This document shows, piece after piece, positions 1 through 5,329 of a stretch of 5,329 nt of DNA. Within the stretch, counting starts at the first letter, position 1; each line of letters opens with the position of its first letter. The translations under genes and the position numbers were made by a program. The DNA is taken from contig JAUXBM010000140.1 of assembly GCA_030619415.1 (NCBI GenBank), positions 1-5,329 on the forward strand, written 5' to 3'. The stretch comes from Chlorobiota bacterium (GTDB taxonomy: Bacteria > Bacteroidota > Bacteroidia > Bacteroidales > F082). The notes below the pieces were generated by a model. The model was not told where the DNA came from and searched no databases. It was given only the letters and a program-made list of their open reading frames with translations.

Positions 1-1092
1 AGCATAAGGCTGCAAACTTAATTTGTTGCTAAATTTTGGAATGAGATATCCTAACTGCACCAATATAGAGTTTCCGGTACCGTAAGTTTGTCCAAGGGTA
101 TATTTTGGACCATAATCGAATAAATAATATACTGCGTAGGCCGTAATTGCTCCTTTTCCAACCGGCGCATCATAAAAAACATCTACGGCGAAATGCGATA
201 CATTGTGTTGGGTCATCGTGCTGTCGAGATCATTTACAGGAACATTGTAAGTAATGCTTCCGTTCGGGTGAAGGAAGAAGCCGGCACCAACGTTTAGCAC
301 TTTCTTTTTACCAAGATAAGTACCCACCTTATAAGGCAGTTTATCTGATTCTTTATCGAAAAACATATACTCAAAGTAACCCTGGTACGACCAGGCTGCA
401 TCATCTTTAAATTCCTTCTTGCCTGTATAAAGGATTTGACCATCCCATTTCGTGGGAATCCGATTTACATCCAATGAATTAATCAGTGGTGAGTTTGCGG
501 ACACCCGGTAAGCAAAACCACCAAATTTACCTTTTGCATACACTCCTAAGTGACGAGCAAACTGATCTGTAAGTCCTAATACCGACCAGGCACGACGATA
601 ATTATCCAGCGTGAGGAAATTCAGTGTGCTTTGGTTTGTTAACCTTGAAATTCCATTCCAGTAATGCAGTCCGCCACCGAGGTATAAATGCTTCTGCACG
701 ATGGCAAACTCAGTCCATGCACCATGTAAAAATAATTGCGGGCCGTTGGATCGGTTACCAACCGGATCCAATGTGTTGGCATTAAGGCTATTTACACCAA
801 AATGCATGAGGATCATAAAACGAGGGGACACTTGTGCAAATGCTAAAAAACGGGCCCGCCTCAGGTTGGCATTAATTTTGAACTCACCCGCCGCATTGTT
901 TTGGCCGGTAAGCCAAAATTGTCCCCACATAATAAAGCGGATATATTTGCTTCCGTCTTTATTTAGTTTAAGAGTCAATGGTTTGTACTCATCAACAGAT
1001 GGATCTGGAATAGTTACATTGTCCTTTTCCTGCGCAAAAATAAGATGACCAGAAAACGCCACGATCAAAATGGCAAAAAGGATTCTTTTCAT
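1..1092 (-). CDS. Outer-membrane beta-barrel porin, Bacteroidota type (C-terminus cut by window edge)
   Basis: Reading leftward from ATG at 1092-1090, the frame stays open for 364 codons to base 1 with no stop, so the C-terminus is missing. Residues 1-20 form a signal peptide (MKR, then a hydrophobic stretch ending LIFA) with likely cleavage before Gln21. The mature part has many short alternating aromatic/hydrophobic strands typical of a beta-barrel, such as KYIRFIMWGQFW (49-60), LYLGGGLHYW (136-145) and AYAVYYLFDYG (318-328). The LKLNKDGSKYIRF start, the LRRARFLAFAQVSPRF block (77-92) and the LHYWNG motif (142-147) resemble a roughly 400-residue family annotated simply as 'porin' in Bacteroidota and related to phosphate-selective OprO/OprP-like barrels. 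That match is from memory. If it holds, only a few dozen residues are missing. The expected role is passive solute uptake across the outer membrane; the substrate cannot be inferred. It lies 124 bases downstream of alaS on the same strand, with no Shine-Dalgarno before the ATG. Confidence 0.88.
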   Translation of the reverse strand, partial: MKRILFAILIVAFSGHLIFAQEKDNVTIPDPSVDEYKPLTLKLNKDGSKYIRFIMWGQFWLTGQNNAAGEFKINANLRRARFLAFAQVSPRFMILMHFGVNSLNANTLDPVGNRSNGPQLFLHGAWTEFAIVQKHLYLGGGLHYWNGISRLTNQSTLNFLTLDNYRRAWSVLGLTDQFARHLGVYAKGKFGGFAYRVSANSPLINSLDVNRIPTKWDGQILYTGKKEFKDDAAWSYQGYFEYMFFDKESDKLPYKVGTYLGKKKVLNVGAGFFLHPNGSITYNVPVNDLDSTMTQHNVSHFAVDVFYDAPVGKGAITAYAVYYLFDYGPKYTLGQTYGTGNSILVQLGYLIPKFSNKLSLQPYA

Positions 1093-1147
1093 AATGAATT
1101 GGATTTGATTGATAATTTTGCTTTTCCGATTTTAAATTTCAAAAATT

Positions 1148-1160
1148 GCACTGACAGTGC
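1148..1160 (-). repeat. Perfect 6-1-6 palindrome between alaS and the porin gene; weak terminator or operator
   Basis: The bases GCACTG-A-CAGTGC are a perfect inverted repeat. In RNA from the minus strand it can fold as a 5-bp stem with a 3-base loop (GCACT-GTC-AGTGC) and is followed directly by AATTTTTG. This resembles a short intrinsic terminator for alaS, whose stop codon is 57 bases upstream. The stem is short and the U-run is only five bases, so termination would be weak. The dyad shape and its place 56 bases before the porin start suit a protein-binding operator equally well. The sequence alone does not decide between them. Confidence 0.4.
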
Positions 1161-1196
1161 TATGGGTGAGCTTTTGCATTAGATATTCTAATTAAG

Positions 1197-1204
1197 CAAA
1201 GATA
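1197..1204 (-). promoter_or_regulatory. Candidate -7 promoter box for the porin gene
   Basis: On the minus strand these bases read TATCTTTG, an exact match to the Bacteroidota -7 consensus TAnnTTTG. They lie just downstream of the alaS stop codon. Transcription would start near 1190, giving a leader of about 100 bases that contains the 1148-1160 palindrome. No TTTG -33 box occurs at the usual 17-23 base spacing; the nearest TTTG is only 8 bases away. The call therefore rests on the -7 box and location only. The porin could instead be read through from alaS. Confidence 0.4.
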
Positions 1205-1216
1205 TACTATATCAAA

Positions 1217-3835
1217 CTATTCCTTAGCCATATTTTTTGCCTCAGAAAACGCAGCCTCAATTCCACTGGCATCCTTCCCTCCTGCAGTGGCCAGGTGTGG
1301 CTGACCACCACCACCGCCTTTTATGTTCTGAGCGATTTTTTTAATGATATTCCCGGCATGCATGCCTTTTTCTACCAGGCCATCGGATAGGGAAATTACA
1401 AGGTTAACTTTATCACCGCTTTCCAGAGCCAGCACGATAAATACGTTATCACCCATTTGCCGAAGTTTGTATGCCAGATCCTTGGCCTGGTTGATGTCGA
1501 GTTCAACTTTTTTAGTGATTAACCTTATATCACCAATTTGTTCGGCATTTTTAAACAAATCATCCGAAACCTGGAGCGCCTTCTCTTTGAGTAATTTTTC
1601 AAGCTGCTTCTCCAGTATTTTATTTTGATCGAGCACGCTTACTACAGCCTGCAAAACATTTGCATTGTTCTTAAACTGATCTTTAATGCCATTAAGCACC
1701 TCAATTTGGTTATCAACAAATACTTCGGCTGTTTGGCCGGTTACTGCTTCTATCCTTCTTACGCCGGCTGCAATTGCTCCTTCGCTTGTCACTTTAAATA
1801 AACCTATTTGCCCGGTTGCGTCCACATGGGTTCCACCACAAAGCTCAACAGAATAATCAGGATCGAATATGACCACCCTGACCCGTTCCCCATATTTTTC
1901 ACCAAACAAAGCCATTGCACCCATTGCTTTGGCATCATCGATGGGGACATCCGGTTTCGTATCGCGTGTAATATTTTGCCTGATCCTTTCATTCACAATA
2001 TCTTCTACCTGCCTGATCTCCTCTTCCGTCATCTTTGCAAAGTGGCTAAAGTCGAATCTTAGGTGCCCGGCATCAACCAAAGATCCCCTCTGTTCAACAT
2101 GAGACCCGAGTACACGTCGCAATGCGGCATGCATTAAGTGCGTTGCGCTGTGATTATTTGCCGTATGCAAACGTTTTTCCTGATCGACAATGGCCACAAA
2201 TGGCAATGCCGGATTCTTCGGTTTCTCAGCAAGCAGGTGCACACTGATGTTGTTCTCTTTTTTGGTATCGATCACCTGTAACGACTCTTCTGATGACTTA
2301 AGAATACCTTTGTCGCCAACTTGCCCACCTGATTCAGCATAAAAAGGTGTTTGGTCAAGAATAACTTCATACACGGTTTTCTTTTTGGCTGATACTTTTC
2401 TGTATTTCAATATCTCCGACTCTGCTTCCAGTTGGTCGTATCCAATAAAAGTTGACGGGGAATTGGTTCTGTTAACAATCACCCAATCGCCGGCATCTAT
2501 TACAGCTGCTTCACGCGATCGACTCTTCTGTGCACTGAGTCCTTCGTTAAAGCCTTTCATATCCACCTCAAAACCTCGCTCACGTGCCATTAGTTGTGTA
2601 AGGTCGATGGGGAATCCGAAGGTATCGAAAAGTTCAAAAGCAAAATTGCCATCAATGGTTTTTTGTCCGGGATGAACTGCAAGGTACTGATCAAAGCGCT
2701 TGATGCCATGCGACAAGGTTCGCAGGAAAGCAGCTTCTTCTTTTTTTATCACCTGGAAAATCAGATCGTGTTGCAACCTCAATTCAGGGAAAGGGTCTTC
2801 CATCTGATTTACCAGAATTGGAACAAGCTTATAAATAAATGGCTGATCAAAACCCAGGAAAGTAAACCCATAACGCACAGCCCTTCGTAAAATCCTTCTG
2901 ATGACGTAGCCAGCTCCGGTATTCGATGGTAGTTGACCATCAGCAATAGAAAATGCAACCGCCCTCAGGTGATCAGCCACAACGCGCATGGCAACGTCTT
3001 TTTCATTGTCAGATTTATAACTGACACCGGCCATTTTTGCAATCTCGTTAATGATGGGAATAAAAATATCAGTATCATAATTTGATTTTACCCCCTGCAA
3101 AACCATCACCAGACGCTCAAAACCCATTCCGGTGTCTACATGTTTTGAATCCAGTTGTTTCAGGCTGCTGTCTTTAAGCCGGTTGAATTCTATGAAAACC
3201 AGGTTCCAGATTTCAATTACTTCTGGATGATCCTTATTAACGAGTTCTGCACCTGGCACTTTCTGTTTCTCTTCGTCCGACCTTATGTCGACGTGAACCT
3301 CCGAACACGGACCACATGGACCTGTATCGCCCATTTCCCAAAAATTATCTTTTTTTGAGCCCCAAAGTATCTGTGATTCGGGTAAATGATTTTTCCATAA
3401 ATCGTAAGCTTCGTTATCCGGGTTTAATCCATCTGGGGCATCGCCCTCGAAAACCGATACGTATAAATTTCTTTTGTCGATTTTGAATACTTCTGTAAAC
3501 AGTTCCCATGCCCAATCAATGGCTTCCTTTTTAAAATAGTCACCAAATGACCAGTTGCCCAGCATCTCGAACATCGTATGGTGATAAGTATCGTGTCCAA
3601 CTTCTTCCAGGTCATTGTGTTTACCTGAAACACGAAGACATTTCTGAGTGTCTGCAATACGATGATTGGTAACAGGCGCATTGCCGAGAAACATATCCTT
3701 GAACTGGTTCATCCCGGCATTGGTAAACATTAAGGTAGGATCATCCTTTACAACCATAGGAGCCGATGGAACAATTTTATGTTGTTTGTTTTTAAAAAAC
3801 CCGAGAAATGATTTTCTTATGTCTGACGAATTCAT
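1217..3835 (-). CDS. alaS: Alanyl-tRNA synthetase
   Basis: This class II synthetase charges tRNA(Ala) with alanine in the cytoplasm and hydrolyses mischarged Ser- or Gly-tRNA(Ala). The 872-residue length is typical for bacterial AlaRS and the gene appears complete. The catalytic core holds the motif 1 region (about 22-45, with TLMFTNAGMNQFKD), the motif 2 arginine in KCLRVSGKHNDLEEVG (Arg68), the DTGMGFER loop (Asp234) and motif 3 IRRILRRAVRYG (312-323). The editing domain has both metal-binding motifs: HSATH (His562, His566) and CGGTH (Cys666, His670). The C-terminal DHHA1-like domain ends with the glycine-rich GGGGGQPHLATAGG (840-853). The ATG at 3835-3833 gives the canonical N-terminus MNSSDIRKSF; there is no Shine-Dalgarno, as is common in Bacteroidota. 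The gene is divergent from the M23 peptidase gene and followed by the porin gene. No defect or unusual insertion is visible. Confidence 0.99.
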   Translation of the reverse strand: MNSSDIRKSFLGFFKNKQHKIVPSAPMVVKDDPTLMFTNAGMNQFKDMFLGNAPVTNHRIADTQKCLRVSGKHNDLEEVGHDTYHHTMFEMLGNWSFGDYFKKEAIDWAWELFTEVFKIDKRNLYVSVFEGDAPDGLNPDNEAYDLWKNHLPESQILWGSKKDNFWEMGDTGPCGPCSEVHVDIRSDEEKQKVPGAELVNKDHPEVIEIWNLVFIEFNRLKDSSLKQLDSKHVDTGMGFERLVMVLQGVKSNYDTDIFIPIINEIAKMAGVSYKSDNEKDVAMRVVADHLRAVAFSIADGQLPSNTGAGYVIRRILRRAVRYGFTFLGFDQPFIYKLVPILVNQMEDPFPELRLQHDLIFQVIKKEEAAFLRTLSHGIKRFDQYLAVHPGQKTIDGNFAFELFDTFGFPIDLTQLMARERGFEVDMKGFNEGLSAQKSRSREAAVIDAGDWVIVNRTNSPSTFIGYDQLEAESEILKYRKVSAKKKTVYEVILDQTPFYAESGGQVGDKGILKSSEESLQVIDTKKENNISVHLLAEKPKNPALPFVAIVDQEKRLHTANNHSATHLMHAALRRVLGSHVEQRGSLVDAGHLRFDFSHFAKMTEEEIRQVEDIVNERIRQNITRDTKPDVPIDDAKAMGAMALFGEKYGERVRVVIFDPDYSVELCGGTHVDATGQIGLFKVTSEGAIAAGVRRIEAVTGQTAEVFVDNQIEVLNGIKDQFKNNANVLQAVVSVLDQNKILEKQLEKLLKEKALQVSDDLFKNAEQIGDIRLITKKVELDINQAKDLAYKLRQMGDNVFIVLALESGDKVNLVISLSDGLVEKGMHAGNIIKKIAQNIKGGGGGQPHLATAGGKDASGIEAAFSEAKNMAKE

Positions 3836-3886
3836 TTACAGTTTGTTAAGATGCTGGAATTGATATTTTTACAATTTTTAAGAGTG

Positions 3887-3894
3887 CAAATTTA
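3887..3894 (-). promoter_or_regulatory. Candidate -7 promoter box for alaS
   Basis: The minus strand reads TAAATTTG, an exact TAnnTTTG match, in the 96-base divergent gap. A start site near 3880 would give alaS a leader of about 45 bases. No clear TTTG -33 box is present at normal spacing. The leader is short and shows no T-box-like structure, so there is no sign of tRNA-sensing control of alaS. Confidence 0.55.
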
Positions 3895-3904
3895 GGGATT
3901 TAAT

Positions 3905-3912
3905 TACTTTTG
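3905..3912 (+). promoter_or_regulatory. Candidate -7 promoter box for the M23 peptidase-MerR operon
   Basis: The plus strand reads TACTTTTG, an exact TAnnTTTG match, ending 19 bases before the ATG at 3932. Transcription would start near 3919, giving a very short leader of roughly 13 bases with no Shine-Dalgarno. No good -33 TTTG is seen. It is separated from the oppositely oriented alaS box by only 10 bases. Confidence 0.55.
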
Positions 3913-3931
3913 CCTCCCGATCTTTACAAAT

Positions 3932-4903
3932 ATGGCAAAGACCAGGTACACATTCAATACCAAGACGCTCGCGTACGAAGAGCTCAAACGCACGGCAGGT
4001 CAGAAGATTTTCAAATCTTTTCTATTTCTGATATCAGCGATGGCTTTTTCAATTGTCTTGATCTTTCTGTCCTATACTTTCATGGGATCCCCTAAAGAAC
4101 GCTTGCAGAATCGTGAGATTGCCCAATACGAATTACAAGTGCAGATAATGAACGACCGGCTTGAACAAATGCAAAATCTTCTTGACGAAATCGCCGAAAA
4201 AGATGACAATATTTACAGGGTGATCTTTGAAGCGGAACCGATCCCAAAATCCGTCAGGCAGGCAGGATACGGTGGCGTAGATCGCTATGCAAAACTGGAA
4301 GGTTATAACAATTCGGAACTTATAATTTTTACCTCAAAACGGCTTGATCAGTTGGCAAGCCAGATTTATGTCCAATCAAAATCTTTTGATGAAGTGTATG
4401 AAATGGCCCGAAACAAGGAACAGATGCTTGCCAGCATCCCGGCCATTCAACCCGTTCATAATGAAGATTTAAAAAGACTTTCATCATTTTACGGTTACCG
4501 TCCCGATCCTATTTATAAAGTGAAAAAATTTCATTATGGTGTTGATTTTTCAGCGCCACAGGGAACACCAATCTATGCATCCGGCCAGGGTAAAGTCAGC
4601 AAAGCCAAGCGGTCGAGAACCAGCTATGGAAACCAGATTGAAATTGACCACGGCTATGGATATGTTACTTTTTATGCCCATTTAAAAGACATCAGCGTAA
4701 AAAAAGGAGACCTTGTAAAAAGAGGTCAATTAATTGGAACCGTTGGCAATACTGGTAAATCTACTGCACCTCATTTACATTACGAGGTGAGAAAAAACAA
4801 CCGGAAGGTGAATCCTATTTATTATTTTTTCAATGATCTTACACCGGCTGAATACGAAAAATTGCTCGATTTAAGCAAATTACCAAACCAGTCACTCGAC
4901 TAA
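3932..4903 (+). CDS. Membrane-anchored M23 (LytM-type) zinc metallopeptidase
   Basis: A 323-residue predicted peptidoglycan endopeptidase that would cut peptide cross-links in the periplasm. Residues 1-28 are polar and basic (cytoplasmic side). Residues 29-51 form one transmembrane helix without an obvious cleavage site, so the protein probably stays anchored in the inner membrane. Residues about 55-95 are rich in Glu, Gln, Leu and Asp and look like a coiled coil. Residues 100-175 are a helical linker of unknown role. The M23 domain spans about 186-297 and has the full catalytic set by analogy with LytM: zinc ligands His201 and Asp205 (HYGVD) and His283 (HLH), plus catalytic His250 (YAHL) and His281. 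It should therefore be active, unlike degenerate activator-type LytM proteins. The start gives a sensible short cytoplasmic tail before the helix. It is divergent from alaS and 11 bases from the downstream merR-like gene. Whether it works in division, elongation or remodelling cannot be told. Confidence 0.95.
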   Translation: MAKTRYTFNTKTLAYEELKRTAGQKIFKSFLFLISAMAFSIVLIFLSYTFMGSPKERLQNREIAQYELQVQIMNDRLEQMQNLLDEIAEKDDNIYRVIFEAEPIPKSVRQAGYGGVDRYAKLEGYNNSELIIFTSKRLDQLASQIYVQSKSFDEVYEMARNKEQMLASIPAIQPVHNEDLKRLSSFYGYRPDPIYKVKKFHYGVDFSAPQGTPIYASGQGKVSKAKRSRTSYGNQIEIDHGYGYVTFYAHLKDISVKKGDLVKRGQLIGTVGNTGKSTAPHLHYEVRKNNRKVNPIYYFFNDLTPAEYEKLLDLSKLPNQSLD

Positions 4904-4906
4904 GGA
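4901..4906 (+). promoter_or_regulatory. Shine-Dalgarno-like site for the MerR gene, overlapping the M23 stop codon
   Basis: TAAGGA includes the TAA stop of the M23 gene and ends 8 bases before the MerR ATG at 4915. It is the only start in this window with a recognisable Shine-Dalgarno-like sequence. Its overlap with the upstream stop suggests translational coupling or reinitiation within one transcript. Confidence 0.5.
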
Positions 4907-4914
4907 CTGAAGCT

Positions 4915-5250
4915 ATGTCCGATAAAATCTATTATAAAATTGGTGAAGTAGCCACCCGCTTTAATGTTAACACTTCTCTTATTCGTTATTGGGAGCAGGA
5001 ATTTGAATTCATCAAACCGAAGAAAAGCGCAAAAGGTACCCGCCTTTTTACAAGGAAAGATGTTGACCATTTTGAAATAATCCACCATCTTGTAAAAGAA
5101 AAAGGGATGACCATCCATGGTGCAAAGGACTATCTGAAAAAAAGGAAAAATGAAGAGTCAATCGAAAACCTTGATGTAATCAATACATTGAAGAGAACCA
5201 AATCCTTGTTAGAAGAGGTCAGCAAACTAATGGGTTCTGGAAAAGACTAA
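4915..5250 (+). CDS. Small MerR-family transcriptional regulator
   Basis: A 111-residue predicted DNA-binding protein. The N-terminal winged helix-turn-helix shows YKIGEVATRFNVNTSLIRYWE (7-27), the MerR recognition region, followed by the wing with GTRLFTRKDV (41-50) and the second helical pair ending GMTIHGAKDYLKK (64-76). Residues about 80-106 look like a dimerisation helix with regularly spaced hydrophobic residues. There is no effector-binding domain after it and not a single cysteine, so metal or redox sensing of the MerR/SoxR/CueR kind is not supported. The length is shorter than sensor-type MerR proteins (about 130-250 residues) but fits the minimal COG0789-like form common in Bacteroidota. 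It starts 11 bases after the M23 stop and is very probably cotranscribed with it. Its target is unknown; control of its own divergent promoter region is a reasonable guess, not a demonstrated role. Confidence 0.92.
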   Translation: MSDKIYYKIGEVATRFNVNTSLIRYWEQEFEFIKPKKSAKGTRLFTRKDVDHFEIIHHLVKEKGMTIHGAKDYLKKRKNEESIENLDVINTLKRTKSLLEEVSKLMGSGKD

Positions 5251-5275
5251 TTTCTGCTTCCGGAAACGTGTTTTA

Positions 5276-5329
5276 TCAGGCAGTTAAAGGGTCTTCAAAT
5301 TTAAACGAGACTTTCACTTTGGCACGATA
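5276..5329 (-). CDS. Possible C-terminal tail of a convergent gene (rest beyond the right edge)
   Basis: Reading leftward from base 5329, one minus-strand frame is open for 17 codons (YRAKVKVSFKFEDPLTA) and ends at TGA, 5278-5276. The other two minus frames hit stops within a few codons. The alternating charged/hydrophobic KVKVSFKF looks like a protein beta-strand rather than random translation, and a convergent gene ending 25 bases from the MerR stop would be a normal arrangement. The fragment is too short to name a family, and it could be noncoding. Confidence 0.35.
   Translation of the reverse strand, partial: YRAKVKVSFKFEDPLTA

Noticed and set aside
701..1048. Plus-strand open frame of 115 codons opposite the porin gene
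   Set aside because: It is antisense to the porin, whose signal peptide and barrel strands are clear. Its translation has no recognisable domain and an odd composition.
1344..2890. Several plus- and minus-strand open frames of 60-100 codons overlapping alaS
   Set aside because: alaS is intact with all family motifs across this region. The overlapping frames are low-complexity, serine-rich shadows without domains.
3424..3681. Minus-strand 85-codon frame within alaS
   Set aside because: It is an alternative frame inside the highly conserved motif 2 region of alaS, with no independent start signal.
3836..3880. Possible T-box or other riboswitch in the alaS leader
   Set aside because: The leader from the predicted start is only about 45 AT-rich bases, with no strong stems or terminator. 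T-boxes are characteristic of Gram-positive bacteria.
3910..4095. Plus-strand 61-codon frame starting upstream of the M23 gene
   Set aside because: It overlaps the M23 N-terminus in another frame. The M23 frame has a clear transmembrane helix and catalytic domain, while this one has no features.
4900..5118. Minus-strand 72-codon frame opposite the MerR gene
   Set aside because: It is the complement of a clear MerR winged helix-turn-helix gene and shows no domain of its own.
5258..5265. TTCCGGAA palindrome after the MerR stop as a bidirectional terminator
   Set aside because: It is an 8-base palindrome with no loop and no following U-run on either strand, too short to form a stable terminator hairpin.

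Overview
The window looks like an ordinary chromosomal segment from a member of the Bacteroidota, probably Cytophagia- or Chitinophagaceae-like. Three things suggest this: TAnnTTTG-type promoter boxes upstream of genes, mostly no Shine-Dalgarno sequence before start codons, and a porin of a type I know from that phylum. The species cannot be named from the sequence.

Layout from left to right: (1) Positions 1-1092, minus strand: a secreted outer-membrane beta-barrel porin whose C-terminus runs off the left edge. (2) Positions 1093-1216: a 124-base gap with a perfect GCACTG-A-CAGTGC palindrome and a candidate porin promoter. (3) Positions 1217-3835, minus strand: a complete alanyl-tRNA synthetase gene (alaS, 872 aa) with all aminoacylation and editing motifs. 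(4) Positions 3836-3931: a 96-base divergent intergenic region with two oppositely oriented promoter boxes only 10 bases apart. (5) Positions 3932-4903, plus strand: a membrane-anchored M23 (LytM-type) zinc endopeptidase with a full active site. (6) Positions 4915-5250, plus strand: a small MerR-family DNA-binding protein, 11 bases downstream and probably in the same operon. (7) Positions 5276-5329, minus strand: a possible C-terminal tail of a convergent gene entering from the right edge.

The genes do not form one pathway. alaS is translation housekeeping, the M23 peptidase acts on peptidoglycan, and the porin sits in the outer membrane. The M23-MerR pair is the most likely functional unit; from memory, alaS next to M23 and MerR genes recurs in Bacteroidota genomes. 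I found no mobile element, CRISPR array, tRNA/rRNA gene, phage or defence genes. I see no strong case for an undescribed system. The points most worth checking are the shared divergent promoter, the sensor-less MerR protein beside it, and the palindrome ahead of the porin.
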